A stretch of DNA of 64,000 nt from DATAXP01 sp036272935. Lineage in GTDB: Bacteria; Planctomycetota; Planctomycetia; Pirellulales; PNKZ01. Shown here piece after piece: positions 15,611 to 24,525 of the stretch; within the stretch, counting starts at the first letter, position 1; every line of letters begins with the position of its first letter. The DNA is taken from positions 1-64,000 of the forward strand of contig DATAXP010000023.1 of the NCBI GenBank assembly GCA_036272935.1, read 5' to 3'. A program made the translations under genes and the position numbers. The notes under the pieces are model-generated. The model did not search any database and had not been told where the DNA came from. It saw only the letters and a program-made list of their open reading frames with translations.

Positions 15611-16447
15611 TCAAGCGGCGAGTTCCTTCTCCTTGATTGGTGAGCCGAGCGCAATCTGCCCGTACTTGATCAACGCGACGAACACCGACCCGCCGAGAAT
15701 GTTTCCCAGGGTCGCCCATAGCAGGAATCGGCCGATTTGGCTCAGGCCAACTCCTTCGCCGGCGAACTCGGCCATCAGCAACGGAACGGCGCCGGCAATA
15801 ACGTGGTGCAAGTGTGAAAACCCAATGACCCACGTGATCAACCACACAATCAACAACTGGGCGGCCGTCTCGCGTGCGGCCGATACGAGCCACGACAGCA
15901 AACCCATCAACCAGCCCGCCAACACGGCACTCGTAAAAAGTGCTCCGTCAGAGTAATCCAGCTCCGCCAGGGCCATCTGGCCAAATACGTCGGGATCGAC
16001 GATTCTTAAACCAGTGCCGACGTGAGCCCCCACGGCGGCAAATCCGATGCCGCCTAGCAAGTTTGCCACGTATACCGTCGCCCACAGCCGCAGCAGCGAG
16101 CCGAGCGTCGCACTGCGGTTAAGCACCGGCAGCACGGCCAACGTCGTCTGCTCGGTGAACAACTCGCTGCGTCCGAGGACGACGAAGATAAAGCCTACCG
16201 CGTACATGTTTGCGTGCAGAATCTCCGACACAGGCAACGACAAAACTCCCGCGGTGCGCGTGGTCATGATCGCGGCGAGCAACGGGCTGAAGCCGATATC
16301 GAGCCCTGCCGACACTCCGGAGATAAAGAGGCCGAGGGCGCCGATCCGCATCGACTCCATCCCTTCGTGAATCTCCTGGCGGAGAATCTCGCGGGGCGGT
16401 CGTTTGGCGACCATTTCCGCGTCGGCATGGGCTTTGCTTTTCGACAC
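15611..16447 (-). CDS. Formate/nitrite transporter (FNT) family channel
   Basis: A 278-residue inner-membrane protein with about six hydrophobic helices and FNT-type features: the ASFxFG-like N-terminal region GFIFVVLGRSELFTEQT, a long ARETAAQ-containing loop and a C-terminal LWATLGNILGGSVFV helix. The family conducts formate, nitrite, hydrosulfide or lactate pentamerically. The GTG at 16447 is chosen because GAGG lies seven bases before; a TTG at 16486 is an alternative. It sits between hypE and the small subunit gene in the same direction, so it is probably co-expressed with the hydrogenase. Substrate is unknown; formate is attractive but unproven. Confidence 0.85.
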   Translation of the reverse strand: MSKSKAHADAEMVAKRPPREILRQEIHEGMESMRIGALGLFISGVSAGLDIGFSPLLAAIMTTRTAGVLSLPVSEILHANMYAVGFIFVVLGRSELFTEQTTLAVLPVLNRSATLGSLLRLWATVYVANLLGGIGFAAVGAHVGTGLRIVDPDVFGQMALAELDYSDGALFTSAVLAGWLMGLLSWLVSAARETAAQLLIVWLITWVIGFSHLHHVIAGAVPLLMAEFAGEGVGLSQIGRFLLWATLGNILGGSVFVALIKYGQIALGSPIKEKELAA

Positions 16448-16473
16448 GTGATCGCCTCGACCGCCAGCCCCGA

Positions 16474-16490
16474 GCGTTTGTTTCAAACGC
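16474..16490. repeat. Short perfect hairpin between hypE and FNT gene
   Basis: A perfect 7-base stem (gcgtttg / caaacgc) with a 3-base loop lies in the 72-base gap between the hypE stop and the FNT start. It has no T-run, so it is not a standard terminator; it could be an mRNA processing or stability element, or an operator. Confidence 0.4.
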
Positions 16491-16519
16491 CCTGTTCGGA
16501 TGCCATTTCGGATGCGGAT

Positions 16520-17611
16520 TCAGCAGATTCGCGGCAATTGCTCCCCAGCCAACATCGTCACCACTCGCTCGCCGCCGACCAGCGATCGCAGCAGCACCAT
16601 TCGCGGATGTTCGTCGACGACCGTGCCAATGATCGCGGCATTCTGCCCGAGCGGATGAGCGCGCATCGTCCCCAACAATTTCTCCGAATCATCAGCCGGC
16701 ACCACGGCGACCAGCTTCCCCTCGTTGGCCACGTAGAGCGCGTCGAGCCCCAGCATTTCGCAGGCGGCATGCACCTCGTTGCGAACGGGAATCGTCGACT
16801 CGACCAATTCCACGCCCACACCAGCAGCCGAAGCCATTTCGTTCAGCGCGCTGGCTAGTCCGCCGCGCGTCGGATCGCGCATCCAGCGAATCGCCGGGCA
16901 GGCGGCGAGCATGGCCTGCACCAACGAGGTGAGCGGGGCCGTGTCGCTTTCGAGCGCTGTCTCGAACTCGATCCCTTCGCGCACCGACATGATCGTAATG
17001 CCGTGATCGCCCAACGTGCCGGAGACGAGAATCTTGTCTCCCGGCCGCACCGAGCGGATCGATAGATTTCGTCCCGGCGGGACAATGCCAATGCCTGCCG
17101 TCGTGATAAACACTTGGTCCCCTTTGCCGCGGTCAACGACTTTGGTGTCGCCGGTGACGAGTTGCACGCCAGCCTCATCGCAGGCGGCGCGCATCGAGGC
17201 GGCAATGCGCTTCAGATCGTCGATCGGCAGCCCTTCCTCTAAGATGAACGCCGCCGACAGGAACTGCGGCAACGCGCCGCCCACGGCCAGGTCGTTCACC
17301 GTGCCGTGCACCGCCAGCCGACCGATATCGCCACCGGGAAAGAACAACGGCTGCACGACGAACGCATCGGTCGTGAACGCAAGGCGAGGCAAACCGCCAG
17401 CCGCGCCGCCGTTGGTCGCCGCGAGGTTCAACGTCGCCTGGTCTTCGAGCGCCGCGAGAATCGGATTGTCGAACGCCGGCACGAACACGCGCTCGATCAG
17501 CTCGTTCGTCAGCCTGCCGCCGCTGCCGTGCCCCAGCAAGATGCGATCGTAGTTGGATTTCGGCGTCGGGCAACTCGACCAATCGATACCGGCGACGGAC
17601 GGATCGCTCAT
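16520..17611 (-). CDS. hypE: Hydrogenase maturation protein HypE
   Basis: A 363-residue PurM/ThiL-like protein that dehydrates the thiocarboxamide on its C-terminal cysteine to thiocyanate, the source of the Fe cyanide ligands. The required terminal Cys is present (protein ends LPRIC). ATP-site motifs follow LLGHGSGGRLT and the AIR-synthase motifs DPTRGGLASALNEMA. The start at 17611 overlaps the hypD stop by 4 bases (ATGA). A long upstream extension in frame is inside hypD and rejected. Confidence 0.96.
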   Translation of the reverse strand: MSDPSVAGIDWSSCPTPKSNYDRILLGHGSGGRLTNELIERVFVPAFDNPILAALEDQATLNLAATNGGAAGGLPRLAFTTDAFVVQPLFFPGGDIGRLAVHGTVNDLAVGGALPQFLSAAFILEEGLPIDDLKRIAASMRAACDEAGVQLVTGDTKVVDRGKGDQVFITTAGIGIVPPGRNLSIRSVRPGDKILVSGTLGDHGITIMSVREGIEFETALESDTAPLTSLVQAMLAACPAIRWMRDPTRGGLASALNEMASAAGVGVELVESTIPVRNEVHAACEMLGLDALYVANEGKLVAVVPADDSEKLLGTMRAHPLGQNAAIIGTVVDEHPRMVLLRSLVGGERVVTMLAGEQLPRIC

Positions 17612-18750
17612 CGTCGATCTCCCGCCGCAAGCGAAGGCGTATCGGTTGATACGTCGAGCGACACCAAATGCCGTCCGTAATGGAAGTACGCCGCGCACGC
17701 CCCTTCGGCCGACACCATCGTTGCGCCGAGCGGTGTTTGAGGGGTGCATTGTTTGCCGAAGGCCGGACAGTGGTGCGGCTTCTTGAGGCCGCGCAAGATT
17801 TCGCCGCTGATGCACACCGTCGATTCCTGCGTACAGATATCCTCGACGGCAAAAATCTTTTCGGCGTCGTAATCGCGGTAGGCGTCGCGCAGGCGGTAGC
17901 CGCTCTGCGGAATCGTGCCGACGCCGCGCCATTTGCGGTCGCAAACCTCGAACACCTCGTCAATCAGTTGCCGCGATTGCGCGTTGCCGTTGCGCTGCAC
18001 CGCTCGGCCATACTGGTTCTCCACCTCGGCGCGTCCGCTTTCGAGTTGCCGCACCGTCCACAGCACTCCTTCGAGCATGTCGAGCGGCTCGAAGCCGGTG
18101 ATCACGATCGGCACGTGATACTGGCTTGCGATCGGCTCATACTCGTCGTAGCCGACCACGGTGCACACGTGCCCGGGGCCAAGAAACCCCTGCACACGGT
18201 TACCGGGGGCATCGAGGATCGCGGTGATGGCGTTAGGAACCGTGACGTGGGATACCAGCACGCTGAAGTTTTTGAGGCCACGTTTGCGAGCCATCCACAC
18301 CGCCATTGCGTTCGGCGGGGCCGTGGTCTCGAAGCCGATCGCGAAGAACACCGCCTTCCGGCCGGGATTGTCGGCCGCCACTTTGACGGCATCCAGCGGC
18401 GAATACACGACGCGCACGTCGGCCCCTTCGCTTTTGAGTTGCAACAGGTCGCCGCGCGAGCCGGGTACCCGTAGCATGTCGCCAAACGAGCAGAAGATCA
18501 CGTCGCGCCGGGAGGCAATCGCGTGGGCGCGGTCGATCATCTCCAACGGCGTCACGCACACCGGGCACCCCGGGCCGTGCACCAACTCGATCTGCGACGG
18601 CAGGATTTCGTCGATGCCGTACTTAACGATCGTGTGCGTCTGTCCGCCGCAAATCTCCATGATCGTCCAGGGGCGCGTCACCGTGCGTGCGATCGTGTCG
18701 GCCAGCTTGCGGGCGGCCACCGGGTCGCGATATTCATCGAGATATTTCAT
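17608..18750 (-). CDS. hypD: Hydrogenase maturation protein HypD
   Basis: A 380-residue [4Fe-4S] scaffold that, with HypC, builds the Fe(CN)2CO unit. The expected motifs are present: EICGGQTHTI, HGPGCPVCVTP, and the C-terminal cluster cysteines in CTQESTVCISGEILRG, HHCPAFGKQC and GACAAYFHYGR. Length matches the family. It overlaps hypC by 4 bases and hypE by 4 bases. Confidence 0.97.
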   Translation of the reverse strand: MKYLDEYRDPVAARKLADTIARTVTRPWTIMEICGGQTHTIVKYGIDEILPSQIELVHGPGCPVCVTPLEMIDRAHAIASRRDVIFCSFGDMLRVPGSRGDLLQLKSEGADVRVVYSPLDAVKVAADNPGRKAVFFAIGFETTAPPNAMAVWMARKRGLKNFSVLVSHVTVPNAITAILDAPGNRVQGFLGPGHVCTVVGYDEYEPIASQYHVPIVITGFEPLDMLEGVLWTVRQLESGRAEVENQYGRAVQRNGNAQSRQLIDEVFEVCDRKWRGVGTIPQSGYRLRDAYRDYDAEKIFAVEDICTQESTVCISGEILRGLKKPHHCPAFGKQCTPQTPLGATMVSAEGACAAYFHYGRHLVSLDVSTDTPSLAAGDRR

Positions 18751-19052
18751 GGCGGCGATTTCTCCAGCGGTTCGTCTGATTCGCCCGCTTGAGATTCGGC
18801 ATCCTGCGATGGCGACTCAAGTTCGTCGAGCTGGTTCATCCGTTCCAGGAACTCGAACACGCGTTTGGCTTCCTGTTCGTCGATTCTCGACAGCGCGAAG
18901 CCGACGTGAACAAGCACAAACTCGCCCGGCTTCACCTGGGGAACGTGCTCGAGGCACACGCGGCGGAAGACACCGCCGAATGCGACCTTGCCCATCAGCA
19001 CGTCGTGCTCGTGGTAGGTTTCGACGACTTGGCCCGGAACGCCGAGGCACAT
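18747..19052 (-). CDS. hypC: Hydrogenase maturation chaperone HypC/HybG
   Basis: A 101-residue chaperone that carries the iron-ligand unit to the large subunit. It starts MCLGVPGQV, with the essential Cys2, and continues with the beta-barrel core (FVLVHVGFALSRIDEQEA). The tail after residue 76 is acidic and longer than the usual 75-80 residue protein. AGGAG precedes the start, inside the hypF 3' end. The stop overlaps hypD by 4 bases. Confidence 0.95.
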   Translation of the reverse strand: MCLGVPGQVVETYHEHDVLMGKVAFGGVFRRVCLEHVPQVKPGEFVLVHVGFALSRIDEQEAKRVFEFLERMNQLDELESPSQDAESQAGESDEPLEKSPP

Positions 19053-19053
19053 G

Positions 19054-21387
19054 CTACGTTTCTCCTAAGTAGCCCGGCGATGGCCGGCGCGCGAGCAGAC
19101 GTGCGCCAATGGCGACCTGACCGAGGCTTAGACCGCCATCCCCCGCCGGCACGCGGCGATGCACGCAGACCCGAAAATCGTCCCGTTCGAGCCGCTGTTC
19201 GACCTCGCGGCTCAATAAAGCGTTCAGAAACACGCCTCCGCTGAGGGCGATGAGGTTCAAGGCCGTGTCGCGGCGCAATTGTCGACACACCTCGACCACC
19301 ATCGTCGCCACCGATCGCTGAAACTTTCGTGCCACGGTGGCTGAATCGATCCCACGGGCCACCTCGGCGGCGATCGCGCTGATCAGCGGCCGAGTGTCGA
19401 TCGCCATCGGTCTCGACCAAGGGTCTTCGGACGACGGGGCCTCGATGGCCAGTGGATACTCGCCATCCGTTTGGCATCCCGTGGCCAGGGCTTCGAGTTC
19501 CACGGCTGCCTGAGCTTCATAGCTGACCGTATCGCGTAGTCCAACGAGCGTCGCCACCGCATCGAACAGCCGCCCCATGCTCGATGTTTGCGGCGTGTTA
19601 TAGCGCTTGTCGAGCATCTGTTGCACGATGCGCAGTTTGTTGGGTTCGACACGCGGGGCCAACGGGGATAGGTCCAAGCCGGCATCGAGCAGGTGCGCCG
19701 CCGCCATCCGCCAAGGCTCGCGGATCGCTCGGTCGCCGCCGGGCATGCCAACATAACGCAGATGCGCAGCCCGGCGAAAGGCTCCAAAGTCGCCGACCAG
19801 AAACTCGCCGCCCCAGATCGCTCCGTCGGTGCCGTAGCCGGTGCCATCGAGCGACACACCGATCGCAGGCTCGTCGAGTCCGTGCTCGGCCAGGCAGCTT
19901 GCCAAGTGGGCGTGATGATGCTGCACGGCGAAAATGGGCAGCCCGTCGCGCGCCGAGCGCTCGATGGCATATCGCGTCGAAGCGTAATCGGGATGCAGAT
20001 CGTGGATGATCGCCGCCGGCGTGATTTTGAATAGTTGCTCGTACAGTTGAATGTCTCGCTCGAAGGCGCGGTACGCCTCGTAATGCTCAAGATCGCCGAG
20101 GTGATGGCTCAGAAAAGCGTGGCGATCCCGTCCCAAGGCGAAGGTATTCTTGAGTTGGCCGCCGACGGCCAGCAGCGATACGGGACACTCGATCGGCAAC
20201 GGCAGCGGCTCCGGGGCGTAGCCACGCGAGCGGCGGATCGGTGTCTCCCGGCCGGCGTCAATACGTACCACGGAGTCGTCGCAGCGCACGTGGATAGCCC
20301 GATCGTGGGTCAAATACCCGTCGGCAATCCCCGCCAGTTGTTCGCTCACCCCGACGTCGAGATATGCGATCGGCTCGTCCGAGCGGTTCCCGCTGGTCAT
20401 CACCAGGGGCAATCCATCGAGCTGCCGCAGCAATAAATGATGCAGCGGCGTGTAAGGGAGCATGACGCCGAGCCGCGGATTGTTCGGCGCCACCGACGAG
20501 GCCAACCGTCGGGCGGCATCACCAGTGCGCCGCCAGCGCACGAGCACGATTGGCCGTCGCGCTGACAGGATTGTGCGTCGCTCGGCCTCGTCGAGTTCGC
20601 AATACCTGGCGACCGCCGCCAAATCAGCAAACATGACGGCCAGTGGCTTTTCCTCGCGATGCTTGCGACCACGCAGCCGCGCCACGGCCGATTCGTTGGT
20701 GGCATCGCACGCCAGATGATACCCGCCGAGCCCCTTGAGCGCACCGATGCCACCTTCGCGCAGCACCGATGCGAAATCGACTAAGGGATCATCGGAACCC
20801 GAATTGCGGCCGTTCGCATCGAGCAGGCGCAGCGACGGTCCGCACACGTGGCAGGCGATCGGCTCGGCATGGAACCGGCGATCGCGCGGATTCTCGTACT
20901 CGGCTCGGCACTCGGGGCAGAGCTCGAAGCCGGCCATCGTCGTGCGCTGCCGATCGTAAGGGGCGCCGGTGACGATCGTCAGCCGCGGGCCGCAGTTCGT
21001 GCAATTGATGAACGGATAGCGGTAGCGGCGGTTCGCCGGATCGAAAAGCTCAGCCAGGCAGTCGTCGCACGTGGCCACGTCGGGCGAGATGAACACCGAG
21101 CGCTGGGCATCGGCGGCGCTGGTTTCGATCTGAAACGTGCCGGTTCCGCGCGGCTCGACCGGCCGGCAATCGATTTCGTGAATCCTCGCCAGCGGCGGCG
21201 GCTTGTGCTTCAGCTCGACAAGAAACTCGTCGAGCGCCCCGCGAGCCCCTTCCACCTCGATGAGCACGGCACTCGTTTCGTTCCGCACGAAGCCCCGCAG
21301 CGCCAACCGCGAGGCCAAGCCGAACACGAACGGCCTGAACCCGACACCTTGCACGATGCCGCGAACGCGGATGGCGACCCGTTCCAT
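19054..21387 (-). CDS. hypF: Carbamoyltransferase HypF
   Basis: A 777-residue enzyme that makes carbamoyl-AMP from carbamoyl phosphate and transfers the carbamoyl group to HypE Cys. Domains in order: acylphosphatase (RVRGIVQGVGFRPFVFG, residues 4-95); two zinc fingers (CDDCLAE, NCTNCGP, CPECRAEY, ACHVCGP); YrdC-like (GIGALKGLGGYHLACDA); Kae1-like (HHHAHLASCLAEHG and GVSLDGTGYGTDG). The ATG at 21387 begins exactly at the acylphosphatase domain and has GAGGG upstream; the longer frame is rejected. It is the first gene of the hydrogenase locus, with a 1-base gap to hypC. Confidence 0.96.
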   Translation of the reverse strand: MERVAIRVRGIVQGVGFRPFVFGLASRLALRGFVRNETSAVLIEVEGARGALDEFLVELKHKPPPLARIHEIDCRPVEPRGTGTFQIETSAADAQRSVFISPDVATCDDCLAELFDPANRRYRYPFINCTNCGPRLTIVTGAPYDRQRTTMAGFELCPECRAEYENPRDRRFHAEPIACHVCGPSLRLLDANGRNSGSDDPLVDFASVLREGGIGALKGLGGYHLACDATNESAVARLRGRKHREEKPLAVMFADLAAVARYCELDEAERRTILSARRPIVLVRWRRTGDAARRLASSVAPNNPRLGVMLPYTPLHHLLLRQLDGLPLVMTSGNRSDEPIAYLDVGVSEQLAGIADGYLTHDRAIHVRCDDSVVRIDAGRETPIRRSRGYAPEPLPLPIECPVSLLAVGGQLKNTFALGRDRHAFLSHHLGDLEHYEAYRAFERDIQLYEQLFKITPAAIIHDLHPDYASTRYAIERSARDGLPIFAVQHHHAHLASCLAEHGLDEPAIGVSLDGTGYGTDGAIWGGEFLVGDFGAFRRAAHLRYVGMPGGDRAIREPWRMAAAHLLDAGLDLSPLAPRVEPNKLRIVQQMLDKRYNTPQTSSMGRLFDAVATLVGLRDTVSYEAQAAVELEALATGCQTDGEYPLAIEAPSSEDPWSRPMAIDTRPLISAIAAEVARGIDSATVARKFQRSVATMVVEVCRQLRRDTALNLIALSGGVFLNALLSREVEQRLERDDFRVCVHRRVPAGDGGLSLGQVAIGARLLARRPSPGYLGET

Positions 21388-21470
21388 GCGGAGCCCTCGC
21401 GACAGAACTGGCGAAGCGATGCTGGCGGCGCAATGCGGGCGAACTCTGCGAAGGTGCCCGACTGCGCCCG

Positions 21471-21499
21471 ATTCTAGCGCTGGGCACTCCCGCGGACAA
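21471..21499 (-). promoter_or_regulatory. Putative sigma70-type promoter of the hyp/hydrogenase operon
   Basis: On the minus strand a TTGTCC box (21499-21494) and a TAGAAT box (21476-21471) are separated by 17 bases, about 85 bases before the hypF start. The match to the housekeeping consensus is moderate, and planctomycete promoters are poorly characterised. Confidence 0.4.
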
Positions 21500-21520
21500 T
21501 GAGCAAACTTCGTCGCACGT

Positions 21521-21544
21521 ACCGACCGATTGACGACGGTCGGT
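21521..21544. promoter_or_regulatory. Palindrome upstream of hypF promoter, possible operator
   Basis: Inverted repeat accgaccg / cggtcggt with an 8-base spacer, and a further overlapping copy of cggtcggt to 21548. It lies just upstream of the putative -35 box of the hydrogenase operon and within the 214-base divergent gap before the hydrolase gene, a typical position for a regulator binding site. Confidence 0.4.
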
Positions 21545-21601
21545 CGGTGGCCGAGCATGGAGCACGCCATCACTGCCAGTTTTCCATTGTCGTGACCACC
21601 G

Positions 21602-23131
21602 ATGAATCGCCTATTGGTCTGTTACTTCGCTGTCGCCATGTCGTCATTGCTCCACGCATCGAATTCTCAAACCCGAGCGGCCGAGCAGCATCAGCCGGGC
21701 AGCGTGGCGATCGAATCTAGGACGATCACCGCGGCCGACGGCACGACGATCGAATACGAACTGGGAACGCTCTACGTGCGGGAGAATCGCAATGACCCCA
21801 AAAGTCGACTGATCGGCGTCGGCTTTGTCAGGTTCCGCGCGCTCGAAGCCTCGGCCGCACCGCCGATGTTCCACCTGCCGGGCGGGCCGGGTATGTCGCT
21901 CATCACGGGGCTGGCGAACAACGCGCGCCGACTTGCGCAATTGGCTCGATACCGGGGCGTGGCCGACGTGATCCTGGTCGACCAGCGCGGATTCAGCGAG
22001 CAGGGGGACGTGTTGCGATACGCCTATCGCACCGCCGACGAACCGCTGGACGAGCCGGCGACCATCGGACGTTCGACCGCCACATTCGTCGGCACGGTGC
22101 GCGCTGCCGTCGAGTCGTTTACCGGCAAGGGCTTCGATCTGCGAGGCTACACCGTGAAGGAATACGCCGACGACGTTGCCGAACTACGCAAAGCGCTTGG
22201 GTACGAGCAGATCGCGCTGGTCGGCACCAGCTTCGGATCGCAATGGAGCTTTGCCATCATACGCCGTCATCCGGAGATTGTCGCCCGGGCGCTGCTGTCG
22301 GGAGTCGAGCCGCTGGACTTCAGCTACGACATGCCGTCGCTCGTCTTCGCGGCCGTCGAACGCATGTGGTGGGAAGCTGAACGCGAACCGGCGCTGCAGC
22401 CGTATCTGCCCGAGGGAGGGTTGGCGGTCGCGGCCCGCGAGGTACTCGAACGATTGCGACAGGCGCCGGTCCGCGTGCCGGTGAAGGACGCGAGTGGCGG
22501 AACAACGGTCGTCGCATTGGGGCACGAGGACTTCCAACGCGATGCGTTCACCAAGGGTGCCGCTGGCCCGGCGTTCATCCTGTCGGCGTATTATGAGCAC
22601 TACGATGCCTGGGCTGCCGCGGTGCTCGCCGAGCGGCGCAGCCACGCCGATTCGTTGCGGCTCATCGGCCCGTTGATCGATACTAGCCTCGGCGTGACAC
22701 CCAAGCGCGAATTCCTTCTGCGCCACGATCCGGCGGGAGAGTTCTTGGGACATTGGAACTTTGACTCGTACCTGGCCGCGGCCGAGATTTGCCCGACCGA
22801 GGACATCGGCGACGACTTTCGCACCGATCGGATCGTCGACATTCCGGTTGTGTTCGCACAAGGTGATTGGGACACGCAGACGCCGCTCGAGAACACGCTG
22901 TACGTCGCGTCGTTCTTTCCCAACAGCCGCACGTTGATTGCCGAGCACGGTGGCCACGGCGTGCTGGGGCCGATTGCCGACTCGCTACCCGGGGTGCGCG
23001 AAGCGCTGTTCGAGTTCCTGCGCTCCGGCTCTACTGCGCAGTTGCCGGCGCGTGTCTCGCTGCCGGTGCCGAAGTTTCCCGCGCCCGATTTCCCGCCGCC
23101 GCCTCAGGGGTCGGCTTCGACCGACCGCTGA
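21602..23131 (+). CDS. Secreted alpha/beta hydrolase (prolyl aminopeptidase-like)
   Basis: A 509-residue alpha/beta-hydrolase with an N-terminal signal-like segment (LLVCYFAVAMSSLLHA). The oxyanion motif is LPGGPGMS, followed by DQRGFSEQ as in proline iminopeptidase-type enzymes; the nucleophile Ser is in GTSFGSQ, the acid in GDWDTQTP and the His in HGGHG. An insert (about 250-400) forms a cap. The C-terminus is Pro-rich (PVPKFPAPDFPPPPQG). It diverges from hypF and converges on the lipoprotein gene at 23142. Substrate is not known; peptide or ester hydrolysis is expected. Confidence 0.82.
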   Translation: MNRLLVCYFAVAMSSLLHASNSQTRAAEQHQPGSVAIESRTITAADGTTIEYELGTLYVRENRNDPKSRLIGVGFVRFRALEASAAPPMFHLPGGPGMSLITGLANNARRLAQLARYRGVADVILVDQRGFSEQGDVLRYAYRTADEPLDEPATIGRSTATFVGTVRAAVESFTGKGFDLRGYTVKEYADDVAELRKALGYEQIALVGTSFGSQWSFAIIRRHPEIVARALLSGVEPLDFSYDMPSLVFAAVERMWWEAEREPALQPYLPEGGLAVAAREVLERLRQAPVRVPVKDASGGTTVVALGHEDFQRDAFTKGAAGPAFILSAYYEHYDAWAAAVLAERRSHADSLRLIGPLIDTSLGVTPKREFLLRHDPAGEFLGHWNFDSYLAAAEICPTEDIGDDFRTDRIVDIPVVFAQGDWDTQTPLENTLYVASFFPNSRTLIAEHGGHGVLGPIADSLPGVREALFEFLRSGSTAQLPARVSLPVPKFPAPDFPPPPQGSASTDR

Positions 23132-23141
23132 CCGGCTCGCG

Positions 23142-24485
23142 TTACGGCGTGTTCGTCAGCACCTGGCCGACCAGGTTGCCGTAGGGGAAGTTCGCCATCA
23201 GATAAGTGTTGCGGCCGTCGACGATCGTGACCTGGTGCGTCGCCACGCGGCCGATCGGATAGCCGGTGATGCCGAGCCCCTGGAATGCGATCTGGTGTTC
23301 GCCGGCTGGCAGTTCAAGGCGTAGCACCTGAATCTTGTCGGGCAGCATTCCCCAGCAACGTGTGTCGGCACTCTCGCTCGCTTCCCACGCCACGCCGGCC
23401 AAGTCGAGCAACGCACCTTGCCACGAATAGTGCTGGGTGCCCAGGGCTTCTTTCGTGCCGTAGATCACCGCCTTCTTTACCACGCGGCGCACCACCGCCT
23501 CGGCAATCACGCGCGGATAAATTGCCTCATACTGCTGCACGGCCATCTTGGTAATATCAGTGATCGTGGCGGTCTGACCGGTCGGACGGCCATCAACGCC
23601 GACGCCAATGCTGCCGACCTCGTGCGGCGTGGCGACGACCATCGGCACCTTGATCGGCGCAATCGTGGGCGGCAGCGTCTGGTTGCCGACGGCGCTGAGG
23701 ATACGATCGGCAATCAGCAGGCTTACGGTGCCCGGCAGCTCGATCTTTTCTTCTTTGTGCGGTCCTACGCCGACCAGCGCCATCACGTACAGCACGCCGT
23801 TGCCGGGGGCGGAGTGATGTCCGTGCTTCGCCCGATCGAGGTCTTGCGCGGCGTACGGAAAATCGGGCTGCCAGCTACAGACCATGTTGCACGAGCGTTC
23901 GACGTCATCGAAGTTGCCATGCGTTGCCTCACGCAGCGCTCCGTGCAGATACGCGCCGACGGCCACGCGCTGGTACGACGCCTTGGGGTTGTTCCCCTCC
24001 TCGTCGGTCCCGGCGGCGATGATCTGCTGCTGCTTGTCAGCCACCTGCAGGGCATATGCCCCGGCATCGGTGCCGTCGCCCATCAAGTTCGAGAGGGTGA
24101 GGAACACGCGGACCAGCACCTTCTCGTAATCTTCGCCGTCGTAGGCCTCGGCGTTGGCGTCGGTGAGCATCGAGAGCGCTTTTTCGCCGACCGCTTTCTG
24201 TTCGAGATGATCGAACCGATCGCGCACTTCGCGCAGTGTTTGCTCGGCCTCGTGCGGCTTCCCCTCGGCCAGTAGGACGATCGATCGGTCGAGCTTCAGT
24301 ACATCGCGATCGCGGCGGCGGCGCATCGCCTTGTCGATCGTGATGTTCGCCGCGGCCAGGTCGCCGCTGACAAACTCAAGCCGCGACTGCGCGAGCCGAT
24401 CGGCATACGTGGCGCAGCCGATGCAGGCGGATAGAAACCACAGATGAACACAGATGAACACGGAGCGGCGGACAGTGTTCCTCAT
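23142..24485 (-). CDS. COG3014-like lipoprotein, 447 aa
   Basis: A putative lipoprotein: after a short hydrophobic leader (SVFICVHLWFLSAC) a lipobox LSAC is present, followed closely by a second Cys. The body contains helical, TPR-like N-terminal repeats and a C-terminal beta-rich part ending in the typical YLMANFPYGNLVGQV. Position directly downstream of an LpoB-like gene suggests the COG3014 family that accompanies LpoB in other bacteria; that assignment is by context and memory. The leader is encoded by the left arm of an inverted repeat (24435-24516), and no ribosome site is visible upstream, so the start is uncertain. Confidence 0.68.
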   Translation of the reverse strand: MRNTVRRSVFICVHLWFLSACIGCATYADRLAQSRLEFVSGDLAAANITIDKAMRRRRDRDVLKLDRSIVLLAEGKPHEAEQTLREVRDRFDHLEQKAVGEKALSMLTDANAEAYDGEDYEKVLVRVFLTLSNLMGDGTDAGAYALQVADKQQQIIAAGTDEEGNNPKASYQRVAVGAYLHGALREATHGNFDDVERSCNMVCSWQPDFPYAAQDLDRAKHGHHSAPGNGVLYVMALVGVGPHKEEKIELPGTVSLLIADRILSAVGNQTLPPTIAPIKVPMVVATPHEVGSIGVGVDGRPTGQTATITDITKMAVQQYEAIYPRVIAEAVVRRVVKKAVIYGTKEALGTQHYSWQGALLDLAGVAWEASESADTRCWGMLPDKIQVLRLELPAGEHQIAFQGLGITGYPIGRVATHQVTIVDGRNTYLMANFPYGNLVGQVLTNTP

Positions 24486-24516
24486 ATCTGTGTTGATCTG
24501 TGTGCATCCGTGGTTT
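24435..24516. repeat. Planctomycete-type inverted repeat (cacagatgaacacagatg family)
   Basis: Two 27-base arms (24435-24461 and 24490-24516) are inverted copies matching at 24 of 27 positions, built on the unit cacagatgaaca. The left arm overlaps the signal-peptide codons of the lipoprotein gene. I recognise this motif as a frequent intergenic repeat in planctomycete genomes. Confidence 0.75.
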
Positions 24517-24525
24517 TTCGCCGGC

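Noticed and set aside
15531..15893. Extended N-terminus of the small subunit suggesting a signal peptide
   Set aside because: The upstream extension overlaps the FNT gene, has no Tat RR motif followed by a hydrophobic core, and lacks the strong ribosome site seen at 15530.
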